Notes under the pieces: model-generated
Told to the model about the DNA's origin: nothing
Databases searched by the model: none
What the model saw: the letters and a program-made list of their open reading frames with translations, nothing else
Shown here: piece after piece, positions 1-9,035 of the stretch
Position numbering within the stretch: the stretch's first letter is position 1
Layout of the letters: every line of letters begins with the position of its first letter
Assembly (NCBI GenBank): GCA_021801125.1
Contig: JAJYYI010000114.1
Location: 37,417 to 101,416 of the forward strand
Source: Deltaproteobacteria bacterium
GTDB taxonomy: Bacteria > Desulfobacterota > Binatia > Binatales > Binataceae
Direction: 5' to 3'
Length of the DNA stretch: 64,000 nucleotides
Made by a program: the position numbers and the translations under genes

Positions 1-424
1 TAAAACGCGCCGCGACTTCCGCCACTCGGCTGGCCCCCTTGGTGATGACTGCGAAATTGATAATCGCCAAAACCGCGAACACCACGATCCCCACGGCGTA
101 GTCGCCGCCCACGACCATCCGGCCGAACGATTGGATAACGTGGCCAGCCGCGGCCTCGCCCTGATCCCCGTGCAGCAGGATCAGCCGCGTCGAGGCGACG
201 TTGAGCGAAAGCCTGAGGAGCGTGGCGCCCAGGAGCACCGTTGGGAAAGCGGAGAAATCGAGCGCTCTTTTCCCGGTTGCCGTCGCAACCAGCACCGCGA
301 CCGAGAGCCCCAGCGAGAGCGACAACATGACATCGAGCATCGTCGGACCAATCGGCGCGAGCATTCCGCACAGCACGAGCACCGCGGCCAGTGGTATCGC
401 CAACTCCGAAAGCGCTAGCGGCAT
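1..424 (-). CDS. flhA: Flagellar export gate protein FlhA (N-terminal part, cut by window edge)
   Basis: Reading the minus strand from the ATG at 424 gives about 141 residues that match the FlhA N-terminus: two hydrophobic segments, then the highly conserved LLRLSLNVASTRLIL stretch, a VVGGDYAVGIVVF segment and the signature FAVITKGASRVAEVAARF just before the edge. FlhA forms the nonameric inner-membrane gate of the flagellar type III export apparatus and takes cargo from FliI/FliJ and chaperones. The start lies 4 bp after the flhB stop, with GAGG upstream, so it is translated as part of the same operon. The cytoplasmic C-terminal domain is outside the window. Confidence 0.95.
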   Translation of the reverse strand, partial: MPLALSELAIPLAAVLVLCGMLAPIGPTMLDVMLSLSLGLSVAVLVATATGKRALDFSAFPTVLLGATLLRLSLNVASTRLILLHGDQGEAAAGHVIQSFGRMVVGGDYAVGIVVFAVLAIINFAVITKGASRVAEVAARF

Positions 425-428
425 CGGC

Positions 429-1481
429 CTACCTCGCCTCCGCCCGCGCCGCGCGCGCTTTCAACTCCGCGCGCATCAGAGCGGCCAACACTTCCGCCAC
501 GGCGCGATAGAACCTGGTCGAAACCTCCTGGCCGATTTCCAAGGTTTGGAACAACGCGCGGCATAGAGGTGGATTAGACACCACCGGAATCGCGGCGAGC
601 TTGGCGATTCCGATGATGCGCGCCGCCGCCTCGCCCGCGCCTTTGGCCACGCAAAGCGGCGCGCGGTCGAAACCGCGCCGGTAGCGCAAAGCCACCGCAT
701 AGTGAGTGGGGTTAACCAGCACCACGGTCGAGGTGGCGACCTGCGCCAAGCCGCCCGCCGATTTGCGAGCGCGCTGGCGCATCAGCTTAAGACGTCGCCG
801 CTTGATCTGAGGATTCCCCTCTTCCTCTTTCAACTCGTCGAGGAATTCCTGGCGGGTCATGCGCAGCTTGTTCTCGAACTGGTAAAAACGGTAAGCGTAG
901 TCGGTAAACCCCAGTAGAATCATCACGGCGCAGGCCCAGAACGTAAGGAGTCGCGTTGAGTCCTCCAACACGACCAGACCCGCGGTCACATTCCCGGCGG
1001 GATAAGCCGCGATCGCGCGGGTGACCACGTTCCACGTAATCGCGCCGATTGCGAGCAGCCCGAAGACGGGCTTGGCAAGCTGCACGAGCAGCTCGGAGGA
1101 AAACATTCGCGTGAAGTATTGCAGCGGATTCAGCCGCGAGGGATTGAAGCTCATCCTGACCGGCGCGAAAACCAGGCCCTGAGCCATCGTGCCGAGAACG
1201 GCGCCGGCGAACGCCGCCACCGCCAGCATCATCGGCGCGATCGCGGCGAACTTAAGCTCGCGCGCCAACATTGCCGCGTTGTCCTCAAAATGGCCGCCGC
1301 CGGCGAAGGCTTCAAAGCATGCGCGGGCGGCCGGACCCATTCCCCATGCCACCGCGAGCGCGGCGGCCAGGAACGAGCCCGCGGCAGTGAGATCGTGGCT
1401 TTGCGCGAATTCGCCGCGTTCGCGAAACTTGCGCCGCCGCGACGGCAGCGCCGGATAGGTCTTTTCCGCCTGGTCAGCCAT
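429..1481 (-). CDS. flhB: Flagellar export switch protein FlhB
   Basis: 350 residues. Four membrane segments fill roughly residues 30-200 and the cytoplasmic domain carries the self-cleaving NPTH motif at residues 257-260, followed by YAVALRY. FlhB sits at the base of the flagellar export gate. In the family, cleavage between Asn and Pro switches export from rod/hook to filament substrates, in concert with FliK. The basic N-terminus before the first membrane span is typical, and the length is close to other FlhB proteins. The ATG overlaps the fliR stop by 8 bp and flhA follows after 4 bp, consistent with tight translational coupling in one operon. Confidence 0.97.
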   Translation of the reverse strand: MADQAEKTYPALPSRRRKFRERGEFAQSHDLTAAGSFLAAALAVAWGMGPAARACFEAFAGGGHFEDNAAMLARELKFAAIAPMMLAVAAFAGAVLGTMAQGLVFAPVRMSFNPSRLNPLQYFTRMFSSELLVQLAKPVFGLLAIGAITWNVVTRAIAAYPAGNVTAGLVVLEDSTRLLTFWACAVMILLGFTDYAYRFYQFENKLRMTRQEFLDELKEEEGNPQIKRRRLKLMRQRARKSAGGLAQVATSTVVLVNPTHYAVALRYRRGFDRAPLCVAKGAGEAAARIIGIAKLAAIPVVSNPPLCRALFQTLEIGQEVSTRFYRAVAEVLAALMRAELKARAARAEAR

Positions 1482-2235
1482 TCAGCCACGCAAGCATCGT
1501 GAACAACGTTCGCGTCCACGCACGCTCCACGCTCCACGCGATACCGGAAGCCTCCAAAAGCATGAGCCCCAGACCCGCCATCGCAACGGCCGCCGGCGCG
1601 CCGATGAGCAGGCTGATTTGCGGCGACATCCGGCTGATTAGCCCCTGGGCAAGACTCACCATCAGCAGCGGCACCATCAGCGGCATCGCTATCGAAGTGC
1701 CGAGCACCAGCATCCCTTCGGTGCCCTTGAGTATCTGTGCGAGGCTAGGTAGAGCCATCGCACCAAGCGGCGCGACGCGGAGGCTTTGCCCTAGACCGAG
1801 GAAAAGTACGCGCTGCAAGCCCGCACCGAAGAATAAAAACCCCGCCATCGCGATAAAAAACTCGCCGACCACGGCGGTCTCAATCGGCGCGTTGAGAATC
1901 TCTGAAGCCGAGAGTTCCATTTGCGCCCCGACCACTTCGCCGGCCAGACCGACGGCCGCTATCATCACGGCGGTAGCCAACGCAACGGCAAAGCCCACCG
2001 CGGCTTCCCGCATAAGAATTACGCCCGCCACTAAGAGTCCGCCGCTCGCCGCAGGGAGCACTACCGTGGCGTTGTTTATAAGCGAGGCGGCCAGCACTGC
2101 CGACAACAAAGCCAACACCGGTGCAGGCACCGAGACGCCGAGCAACGGCGGCAAGGCCATGAAAAAGCCCGCGCTGCGTGTCAGCAGCAGCATAAAGGCC
2201 AGCGGCAACGCGTCTGGCAACGCCATGCTCGTCAT
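1474..2235 (-). CDS. fliR: Flagellar export gate protein FliR
   Basis: 253 residues from the ATG at 2235, which overlaps the fliQ stop as ATGA. An in-frame start further upstream would lie inside fliQ and add 24 charged residues not expected in the family. The protein is almost wholly hydrophobic, with about six membrane spans, and carries the FliR-like EVVGAQMELSASEILN segment. FliR forms the FliP5FliQ4FliR1 gate of the flagellar export apparatus in the inner membrane. Homologues occur in virulence type III secretion (SctT), but the flagellar neighbours settle the assignment. Confidence 0.95.
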   Translation of the reverse strand: MTSMALPDALPLAFMLLLTRSAGFFMALPPLLGVSVPAPVLALLSAVLAASLINNATVVLPAASGGLLVAGVILMREAAVGFAVALATAVMIAAVGLAGEVVGAQMELSASEILNAPIETAVVGEFFIAMAGFLFFGAGLQRVLFLGLGQSLRVAPLGAMALPSLAQILKGTEGMLVLGTSIAMPLMVPLLMVSLAQGLISRMSPQISLLIGAPAAVAMAGLGLMLLEASGIAWSVERAWTRTLFTMLAWLNG

Positions 2236-2507
2236 GGTTGCCCTACAATCCAAGGCACGGCGTCGAGTGTTTTTCGCACGAACTCGGTCAGACCGTTCGC
2301 CGTCCATGCCGCCAGCAGCCAGGCCACCAGAAACGCCGCGATCAGCTTGGGCGTGAAGGCCACGCTCGCGTCCTGAATCTGGGTCGCCGCCTGCAGGATG
2401 CCGAAGATGATCGCGACGGCAGTCATAAGTCCGAGCGCAGGTGCTGACATCCTAATCGTCGCAACCAACGCCGCCTTGAAAAGGTCGCCTGCCAACTGCG
2501 CTGACAT
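2232..2507 (-). CDS. fliQ: Flagellar export gate protein FliQ
   Basis: 91 residues, the usual FliQ length of about 89, with two hydrophobic helices separated by a short polar loop. The sequence TQIQDASVAFTPKL in the loop is a family signature. The start chosen is the ATG at 2507, which has a near-perfect AGGAGG ribosome site 4-5 nt upstream. A longer in-frame reading adds ten basic residues and lacks such a site. FliQ is the four-copy subunit of the export gate. A 164-bp gap separates it from fliP, the largest gap inside the export-gate part of the operon; nothing coding is seen there. Confidence 0.94.
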   Translation of the reverse strand: MSAQLAGDLFKAALVATIRMSAPALGLMTAVAIIFGILQAATQIQDASVAFTPKLIAAFLVAWLLAAWTANGLTEFVRKTLDAVPWIVGQP

Positions 2508-2671
2508 TTTCCTCCTCCGCGGCCTCGGACCGCTCACTTCCTGAATGCCGCTCTACTGCCGGCTGGTCACGCGGTCGACGCTCACTTTCCCGGCATCCGC
2601 TGGGCGGCGCTTATCCGGCACGCGAAGACGACGTGTTATTTCCAATACCCGCAAGTCCCCCCTGTGCCCGC

Positions 2672-3412
2672 CTAGCGAAAGCTGAGCATCAGCCCCCGCA
2701 GCAGCAACGGCCATCCCGAAGCGAGCGTGAACACCAAAAGCTTAAGCGGCAGCGAAACGAGCGTGGGCGGGAGCATGAACATGCCGAGCGCCATCAGAAT
2801 CGCCGAGATCGCAAGGTCGATCGCCATAAAGGGCAAATAGATTAGAAAGCCGATACGGAAGGCGGCGGTAAGCTCGCTCGATATAAACGCCGGCACCAGT
2901 GCGTAAAACGGCAGCGCCGTCGGGTCGGCGGTCACGCCCGAGAGGTCAGCGGTGGCGCCTTTGGCGAGCAACAGGCGCGACATCGCGAGATCTTCCTTAC
3001 GCGTCTGCTTGAGCATAAATTCCCGCAATGGCTCTTCCGCGCGCGCCAATGCCGCCTGCGGCTCGAGACCGCCAGACAGATACGGCTCCAGCGCCTGCTT
3101 CTTGATCGTTTTGGCCACCGGCATCATCACGAACAGCGTCAGGAACAACGCGATACCGGTCAGCACCATGTTCGGCGGCTGTTGCTGCAAGCCAAGAGCC
3201 TGGCGCAACAACGAGAGCACGATTACGATGCGCGTGAACGAAGTGAGCATCACCAACAACGCCGGCGCCACAGCGAGCAGCGTCAGCAGCCCGGCCCATT
3301 CCAGCGGCTCTGCCGCGCGCGGACCCGGGTCGAACTGAAGCGTCATCGCCCAACCGGTTGCGGGACTCGCCCCGATCACGGCGAGCACCGCTAAAGCCGT
3401 CCGTCGCCTCAC
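2672..3412 (-). CDS. fliP: Flagellar export gate protein FliP
   Basis: 246 residues with a cleavable-type N-terminal signal peptide (MRRRTALAVLAVIGA), as is usual for FliP, then membrane spans containing the conserved LTSFTRIVIVLSLLRQALG and PPNMVLTGIALFLT stretches. The C-terminal spans include LPFMAIDLAISAILMALGM, a strong FliP hallmark. Five copies form the core of the flagellar export gate. The ATG overlaps the fliL stop (ATGA, 3409-3412). FliO, which helps FliP assemble in many bacteria and usually precedes fliP, is not seen here. Confidence 0.97.
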   Translation of the reverse strand: MRRRTALAVLAVIGASPATGWAMTLQFDPGPRAAEPLEWAGLLTLLAVAPALLVMLTSFTRIVIVLSLLRQALGLQQQPPNMVLTGIALFLTLFVMMPVAKTIKKQALEPYLSGGLEPQAALARAEEPLREFMLKQTRKEDLAMSRLLLAKGATADLSGVTADPTALPFYALVPAFISSELTAAFRIGFLIYLPFMAIDLAISAILMALGMFMLPPTLVSLPLKLLVFTLASGWPLLLRGLMLSFR

Positions 3413-3825
3413 TCGACAACCAGCTCGTTGAAAAGCACGCCTTTAACCGCGCCGCCGAAGCGCTGGTTGAGGTCTCCCGCCAACATGCTCTTGAGCTTCC
3501 CTACGCCACTAGCGCTCATCAGGTCCTGCGACGTGTAAAGGCCGGCGTCCACCACAAAGCGGTCGCGAACATAGACGAGGTCGTGACTAACCTTGTCCCC
3601 GCGCCCGCAGCACACTTCGAGCACCGGCGTCGCCTTAAGGTAATGCTCATTTTGTTCCCCACGGTCGGCAAGACGCACCGTTATCGCGCCGACTTCCACC
3701 AGCGCGGAAGGTTGCTCCGCGTGCGCCGGCGGCGCCACGCTTCGCCAGTATCTGAAGGCCACCCCGCCGGCTCCGGCCAACACGGCCAGCGCGCTCGCCA
3801 CTATGACAACAGTCTTCTTGCTCAC
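3409..3825 (-). CDS. fliL: Flagellar basal body-associated protein FliL
   Basis: 138 residues: a short cytoplasmic start, one membrane anchor (about residues 5-24) and a periplasmic domain. The C-terminal end VLFNELVVE resembles the conserved FliL ending (VxFtefvvq) that packs around the stator. FliL is a stomatin-like inner-membrane protein surrounding the MotAB stator and affects torque and stator stability. The coding sequence overlaps flgE (ATGA) and fliP (ATGA). Two adjacent cysteines in the periplasmic part (VCCGRG) are unusual. The match is by topology, C-terminal motif and position; overall similarity is modest. Confidence 0.82.
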   Translation of the reverse strand: MSKKTVVIVASALAVLAGAGGVAFRYWRSVAPPAHAEQPSALVEVGAITVRLADRGEQNEHYLKATPVLEVCCGRGDKVSHDLVYVRDRFVVDAGLYTSQDLMSASGVGKLKSMLAGDLNQRFGGAVKGVLFNELVVE

Positions 3826-5063
3826 GGCTGGATCGGCATGTTGATGATGGCTGACTCGACATTGTCCTGCGTCTGCAACGCCTTTGCATTGGCGCCGTAC
3901 AGGTTCTGTAGGACGACTAGATTGACTAGTTGGTTCGATACACTCACGTTCGACTGCTCGAGTGACGAATTGACTATAGTTCCCGCCGCGCCGGCGCCCG
4001 GAACCGAAATGGCCACCGCTCCGGCGCTGGGCGTCGCCGCGTAGACACCACCGGTGGTAAGCTGAAGGCCGGAGTTGGACGCGAAAGTTGCCAACGCCAC
4101 CTGTCCGATTGGTACCGTCTGCCCGTTGGAGTAAGTAACGGAAATCTGCCCTGTCGGTCCGATCTGGCTGCTCACCGGCCCGGCCGGCGCGTTGCCGTCG
4201 GCGACGCCGCTCACGCTGTCGCCTGAGGCAAATTGCGTGATTTTCCCAAAATTGAGACCGAGCGACAGCGGCCCCGCCCCGTTTGTTAACGTCGCGGTCA
4301 ACGGGTTGGTCGGAGTGCTTCCTATCACCATTGCGCCGGCGCTATTGAAGTCGAAGGTGCCGCTGTTATTCGTCAACCCGGTGGTACTGCCGTCAAGCGT
4401 CGCCGTCCAGGACCACAGAACGTCCCCGGGATTCCCCGGATCGGGACCATTGTTCTGGAAATAGAAGGTCAACTCGTGGGCGTTGCCAAGGCTGTCATAA
4501 ACCGTGACGCTTTCAGAATAGTCATAGGTTGCGGAATTACCTGGGTTGATAGTAGTCGTTGTCGGAATAACCGGATCGCCGGAATTGAGATTTCCGGACA
4601 ATGACACCGTGGTGGAAGCCGTCGGTGCGAGGAGGCTCTGCGGAATTTGCACTGGACCCAAGGCGCCAAGGGTTCCGTTTTTCTGCACGGTATAGGCAAG
4701 AAGCTGGTAGCCGTTGGGGCCGAGCAGCGTGCCATTGGGTCCGAGCGTCAACTGGCCATCGCGAGAAAAAACCTGCTGGCCGGCCGATGTTTGGTAAATA
4801 AAAAACCCGTTGCCCTGAATAGCCATGTCCAAGGGCTGGCCGGTCTGGTTGAGCGAGCCCTCACTGAAATTACTGGTCACTCCGGAAACGGTCACACCGC
4901 CCCCGATCTCGGTAGTGCCGATACTCTGGCCGAGAAGCGTTTCAAAGTCGGCCGTCTGCGACTTAAACCCGATCGTCTGCGCGTTGGCCAGGTTATCACT
5001 GACCGCATTGAGCGCCGTTTCGACAGCCGACAGGCCGGTCTCAGTAATGGAAAAACTCGACAT
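3822..5063 (-). CDS. flgE: Flagellar hook protein FlgE
   Basis: 413 residues. The N-terminus has the rod/hook heptad region with the signature LNAVSDNLANAQTIGFKSQ, the middle is a Gly/Thr/Asn-rich variable domain, and the C-terminus ends with the conserved EQSNVSVSNQLVNLVVLQ block and an AKALQTQDN coiled coil. It polymerises into the hook joining rod and filament after export through the flagellar type III system. It lies just downstream of flgD, the hook cap, and fliK, the length ruler, a common order. Length is typical for a short-type FlgE. The start codon is an ATG 32 bp after the flgD stop. Confidence 0.95.
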   Translation of the reverse strand: MSSFSITETGLSAVETALNAVSDNLANAQTIGFKSQTADFETLLGQSIGTTEIGGGVTVSGVTSNFSEGSLNQTGQPLDMAIQGNGFFIYQTSAGQQVFSRDGQLTLGPNGTLLGPNGYQLLAYTVQKNGTLGALGPVQIPQSLLAPTASTTVSLSGNLNSGDPVIPTTTTINPGNSATYDYSESVTVYDSLGNAHELTFYFQNNGPDPGNPGDVLWSWTATLDGSTTGLTNNSGTFDFNSAGAMVIGSTPTNPLTATLTNGAGPLSLGLNFGKITQFASGDSVSGVADGNAPAGPVSSQIGPTGQISVTYSNGQTVPIGQVALATFASNSGLQLTTGGVYAATPSAGAVAISVPGAGAAGTIVNSSLEQSNVSVSNQLVNLVVLQNLYGANAKALQTQDNVESAIINMPIQP

Positions 5064-5095
5064 TGTTTACACCCCTTCCGGACGCCTTGGAGTTT

Positions 5096-5743
5096 TTACG
5101 AAACCGAGGTTACGGAACTCGCGGGAACCAACAATCCCGCGCCAAGGTTGAGCATTATCGAACCGTTACTCTTCGTGACCCCTTGTACCGCGCCCTGTTC
5201 GGTAAGTCCGCTTACAGGCGTTCCCGAAGGCGCGAGGATTTGCACCGAGTAGACTCCGTTCGGGGTCCCCGACGGCGGTTGCCAGGTGAAGGTCTGCGCT
5301 GAGCCACCCCCGCTGACGGAGATACTCGCCTGGCCCACCTGCGCCCCCTGCGAATCGGTTACTATCGCGCTGTACGACCCAGCGGCCCCAGGCGTGAATA
5401 CAATGGATGTCGATTTGCCATTGTTCACAGCGATCTTCGAGCCCGCCGCGCTAATCGTATGACCCAGGTAGGCGCTCGACGCCCGAACCAGCGACCCGCT
5501 CCCGCTGAGTTCTGACTGAATACTATTGAGCGTCTGGAGTTCGGAAAACGACGCCATCTGCGTGATGTACTGCGTAGGATTCTGCGGTTGCGTCGGATCT
5601 TGGTTCTCTACCTCGGCTATCAGCAACTGAATGAAATCATTCGCCGTCGGCGCAAGGCTACTCGTACTCGACGCGCTATTCTGTGACGACGCAGTGACAG
5701 GCAGGCTGGTAGCACCACTGATCGCTGAAGATCCTCCAAACAT
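5096..5743 (-). CDS. flgD: Flagellar hook cap protein FlgD
   Basis: 215 residues from the ATG at 5743, which sits 7 nt from a GAGGAGG ribosome site and overlaps the fliK stop (TGATG). A TTG one codon upstream is less likely. The N-terminal FlgD core shows NDFIQLLIAEVENQDPTQPQNPTQYITQMASFSELQTLNSI, given here only as the known family signature around residues 35-80. The C-terminal half is a Tudor/FlgD-Ig-like region. FlgD caps the growing hook and is removed when the hook is complete. The start region is Ser/Thr-rich, as expected of a secreted flagellar protein. Confidence 0.95.
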   Translation of the reverse strand: MFGGSSAISGATSLPVTASSQNSASSTSSLAPTANDFIQLLIAEVENQDPTQPQNPTQYITQMASFSELQTLNSIQSELSGSGSLVRASSAYLGHTISAAGSKIAVNNGKSTSIVFTPGAAGSYSAIVTDSQGAQVGQASISVSGGGSAQTFTWQPPSGTPNGVYSVQILAPSGTPVSGLTEQGAVQGVTKSNGSIMLNLGAGLLVPASSVTSVS

Positions 5744-7359
5744 CAAGACACCTCCTCGGTCGGGAAGATTTCACCCAGCTTCGTGCCCGCGCCCGAACGC
5801 TCGGCGGCTCGCCCGTTGCCGACGTGTTCTTGGTTTTCATGTCCACGGCCGGCGCCGCCCGGGTTAACACTCACGGAAACGCCGCTGGGCGCAAATCCGA
5901 ACGACGCGATCGTTTCCTTGAGGTACGGCACCTGGGCCTGCGCTAGCACGACCGCCTCCGCGCTCGACGGAAGAATCGCGGCGCGCACACCGTCGCTCAC
6001 CTCGCTAACCACCGCTCGCCCGGTGGAATTCTCGTTCTCGACCCTTAAAAGAGCTGTTCGCACCTGCAACTGCCCACCCGCAGGAACCGGATCTACCTGC
6101 GTGCTTACAGCAACCTGGATACCAGACCCGTTTGCCGTAAATTCTGGGGAGTTACCGCTAGTATTCGGCGAAGCGGAAACATTAGTGGTTCCGAACAATT
6201 CAGTGTTTCGACTATTATTGTACCAATTTGATACGCGCGATTGGTTCAATCCCAAGCGGTTCTGAATAATCGGATTAATCTGTTGCGACGAGTTCGATTG
6301 GGAGGCCTGCAACACGCCGCTCGTCTGAGTTGCCTGCGGAATTAATCCCGCTGAAAGGTCAGCGGGGGAATTAATCGGCTGATCTTTTCCTGCGCCGGAC
6401 GTCTTTTGGTTGGAATTCGCAGGTAACGTTACTCGCTTTTCCGTCACGCGAACGGCACCCGAACTGTGCAATCCTTCCGCGATATGCGCCGCGGAAGGGG
6501 CAGTACCCGCGCCGTCTCCCCTGATGGACACCGGGTTCACGGCTAAACCGCCCGGGTTGTTACGGCTGGCGCCGGGGACCTTCGCCGTCGTATAGCTTTG
6601 ATGGGAACCGCCGCCCACTCGCGACTCCAATCCACCGCTCGGCGCCGGTTCCTGGAACAAGGTCGACTGGGGAGGCTGCACTGGTGGTGAGGATTTCCCG
6701 ATCTCAAGCCCTCTCGAAGCAGACGATGGAAGGGTCGCCGAAATATCCAAGCCGGCCCTGGATCGCCCCGTGTGGCCCTCGCCGCTTGAGATTTCCGTCG
6801 TGCTAGACCGTGATTTTACGTTCGATGTTTTTGTCGCTGAAGCGGCAGACTTCGGACCGCTGCCACTAAATTCATCTTCCTCGCCGGCCTTGATTGTCGA
6901 CGATGGAGGGGGCGCGGCGCGAGTCTCGCCCGGATGCTCCCTTCCTGCGCCAGCGGAGGTCAAGTGCGCCGAATCGGCCCCGAACGTAGGAGAACCGGAC
7001 AGGGCAGACAGCAGCAGCTCCGGGGGAGGAGTCTGCTTCAGAGTGGAGGACCTTGCGACGGTTTGGGCGGCCGTCGACCCTGCGTCTGCAACTGCGGCGA
7101 GCGGCGCTCGCTTTGGGGCGCGAGGCTGCGTCGCCTTGCCCGGTTCTCCGGGCCTGTTTACGCGTTTGGAGACTCCTGACGCCTGATTCGGTGAGGCACC
7201 ACCGGACGACGAGGCGGCAACTCCAATGACCAACGCGGCAAAGTTCTCCTTTTGACCATTGCGAGACTCTCGTGCTCCGGCAGAGTCGCTCGGTGCGCCT
7301 GCCCCCAACAAAGGCGTCGCTGCGAGCCCACTTGCCGCGCTCGGCGCTAACGTTTGCAT
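5743..7359 (-). CDS. fliK: Probable flagellar hook-length control protein FliK
   Basis: 538 residues. The first 400 residues are a low-complexity Ser/Gly/Pro/Ala/Asn-rich stretch with little conserved sequence, as expected of the FliK ruler. The last 130 residues form a more ordered domain with QLQVRTALLRVENENSTGRA and a LKETIASFGFAPSGVSVSV segment, like the FliK C-terminal substrate-switch domain (Flg_hook). FliK measures hook length and signals FlhB to change export specificity. Assignment rests on domain layout and its place between fliJ and flgD; sequence identity in the long region is not informative. It overlaps fliJ by 13 bp and flgD by 1 bp. Confidence 0.8.
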   Translation of the reverse strand: MQTLAPSAASGLAATPLLGAGAPSDSAGARESRNGQKENFAALVIGVAASSSGGASPNQASGVSKRVNRPGEPGKATQPRAPKRAPLAAVADAGSTAAQTVARSSTLKQTPPPELLLSALSGSPTFGADSAHLTSAGAGREHPGETRAAPPPSSTIKAGEEDEFSGSGPKSAASATKTSNVKSRSSTTEISSGEGHTGRSRAGLDISATLPSSASRGLEIGKSSPPVQPPQSTLFQEPAPSGGLESRVGGGSHQSYTTAKVPGASRNNPGGLAVNPVSIRGDGAGTAPSAAHIAEGLHSSGAVRVTEKRVTLPANSNQKTSGAGKDQPINSPADLSAGLIPQATQTSGVLQASQSNSSQQINPIIQNRLGLNQSRVSNWYNNSRNTELFGTTNVSASPNTSGNSPEFTANGSGIQVAVSTQVDPVPAGGQLQVRTALLRVENENSTGRAVVSEVSDGVRAAILPSSAEAVVLAQAQVPYLKETIASFGFAPSGVSVSVNPGGAGRGHENQEHVGNGRAAERSGAGTKLGEIFPTEEVS

Positions 7360-7739
7360 GCGAAAAACTCCTCGGCGTTGATCTCTTCGGTGCGTTCCTT
7401 TAAAAGCAACTTTTCAGAGCGGGCGTCTGACTCGATATCGCGGATCCTGTCGTGGGCTGCTTTTGCTTTTGCCGTAATCCCCACGGCCGCCCTGACCTCG
7501 CCTTTGGTTTCGGCGGCCACCTGATGCCGTTTGATGCGGGCCTCGCCCAGAACGACTAGGTCGGCAAGCATCTCACTGCGCCCGCATGCGACCTCGGTGG
7601 CCTTCAACGCCTCACGACAACTCGAGTCTGCGTGCCGGCTCTTCTCGATCTTGCCAGCCAAGTCCGCCATCGCGGCCTGGTAATGAAGTTCTCGAACACG
7701 CCTCAGTCGACCGAGCAGGCGACTAGCTATTTGAACCAT
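7347..7739 (-). CDS. fliJ: Flagellar export chaperone/coiled-coil FliJ
   Basis: 130 residues, almost entirely charged helix with heptad character, matching the size and predicted coiled-coil form of FliJ. It follows fliI directly and overlaps it by 17 bp. FliJ sits in the centre of the FliI ATPase ring, like the gamma stalk of F1-ATPase, and connects it to FlhA. Direct sequence motifs in FliJ are weak, so the call depends on coiled-coil composition, length and the conserved fliH-fliI-fliJ-fliK order. Three cysteines in the body are uncommon for the family. Confidence 0.8.
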   Translation of the reverse strand: MVQIASRLLGRLRRVRELHYQAAMADLAGKIEKSRHADSSCREALKATEVACGRSEMLADLVVLGEARIKRHQVAAETKGEVRAAVGITAKAKAAHDRIRDIESDARSEKLLLKERTEEINAEEFFACKR

Positions 7740-9021
7740 TTTCCGCCATCACCTCATCGAGTTGCGAAATGCTTTGTTCGAGCGATATCCCTTCGTTGAC
7801 GCCTTGCTTCAGAAAGCGATCGAGCTTGTCGTGGATCGCGACGGCTTCGTCGGTGATGCGGTTATTGCCTGGGGCGTACGTCCCGATCGCGATCAACTCC
7901 TCGGCGTCCTTCCAGCGTGAATACAGCTCGATAAATCTGGCTCGGTTCCGCTCATGCTCAGGTGAGGTCACCCGATGGGCCACACGTGAGACGGACTCAA
8001 GAGGATCGACCGCCGGGTAATGGCCGCGCTGTGCGAGCTTGGCCGAGAGCTTGATATGCCCGTCCAACGCGCCTTTTGCTAGTTCACCGACGATATCCTG
8101 CTCTTCGTGCAGTAGCACCGTATAGATCCCGGTCACGCTTCCTCCCTGAAAGACGCCGGCCTGTTCCACCAAACGAGGCACCAGGGCGAAAACCGATGGC
8201 GGGTAGCCGCGCGCCGTGGGCGGTTCTCCGGAGGCAAGGCCGATTTCACGCTGCGCCATCGCAACCCGCGTCAGGCTGTCCATCAACAGCAGCACGTTGC
8301 GTCCTTTCTTGCGCAGCCAGGTAGCGATCGCAGTTGCCAGGAATGCGCCCTTGACTCGCATCGGCGCCGGCTCGTCCCCGGTCACGACGATAACCACCGA
8401 GCGCTCGAGCCCACGCGTGCCGAGCAGCTCATCGATGAATTCGCGCGCCTCGCGCCCGCGTTCGCCGATAAGCGCGATAATCGTGGCGTCCGCCCCGCTC
8501 GCGCGCGCCATCATCGCCAGCAGCGTCGATTTGCCGGCCCCAGGCATCGAGAAGATCCCGATCTTCTGGCCCAGCCCCATGGTGAACAGGCCGTTGATCG
8601 CCCGTATTCCGCTATCGAAAGGCTTTTCAATTGGATCCCTCGATCTCAGTTCGGCTGGTGAAGGCTGAATTTCAACTTCCTCGCCGTCCGGCGGCAACGG
8701 CTTCCCGTCAAGCGGCCGGCCGAGGCCATCTAAGACGCGCCCCATGATCCAATCATCCAGCCTGAGCGTGAGCCGCAGCGGTTCAACCTTGGCCCCTGGC
8801 TTGAGCCGGCGCGCCTCCTCGATAGCCAGAAGCAGCAGCCCTTCTTCGCGAAAACCGACCACCTCGGCGATAGTGCCGTCAACGCTGGCCATGCTTCCGA
8901 CGGAGAGCGGCGGTCCGCTAGCCTCCAACAACAGGCCGACGGAGCGCGTGAGCCTGCCACACACCGGAAATATTGGCGCGGTAAAGTTTTGGAGTTCTTT
9001 TTCGGCCAATAATAGTTTCAC
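7723..9021 (-). CDS. fliI: Flagellum-specific ATPase FliI
   Basis: 432 residues of F1-beta-like ATPase. The P-loop reads MPGAGKST at about residues 159-166. The Walker B region follows in NVLLLMDSLTRVAMAQREIGLASGEPP, a strong FliI/SctN signature. The C-terminus is helical and binds FliH/FliJ. It energises unfolding and entry of flagellar cargo at the export gate. The start is GTG at 9021 (MKLLLAEKEL), with a GGGG-containing stretch upstream; no nearby in-frame ATG gives a better N-terminus. It lies 14 bp after fliH. Virulence SctN is the only other close family and is excluded by context. Confidence 0.96.
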   Translation of the reverse strand: MKLLLAEKELQNFTAPIFPVCGRLTRSVGLLLEASGPPLSVGSMASVDGTIAEVVGFREEGLLLLAIEEARRLKPGAKVEPLRLTLRLDDWIMGRVLDGLGRPLDGKPLPPDGEEVEIQPSPAELRSRDPIEKPFDSGIRAINGLFTMGLGQKIGIFSMPGAGKSTLLAMMARASGADATIIALIGERGREAREFIDELLGTRGLERSVVIVVTGDEPAPMRVKGAFLATAIATWLRKKGRNVLLLMDSLTRVAMAQREIGLASGEPPTARGYPPSVFALVPRLVEQAGVFQGGSVTGIYTVLLHEEQDIVGELAKGALDGHIKLSAKLAQRGHYPAVDPLESVSRVAHRVTSPEHERNRARFIELYSRWKDAEELIAIGTYAPGNNRITDEAVAIHDKLDRFLKQGVNEGISLEQSISQLDEVMAENGSNS

Positions 9022-9035
9022 GCCTGTTTGCCCCG

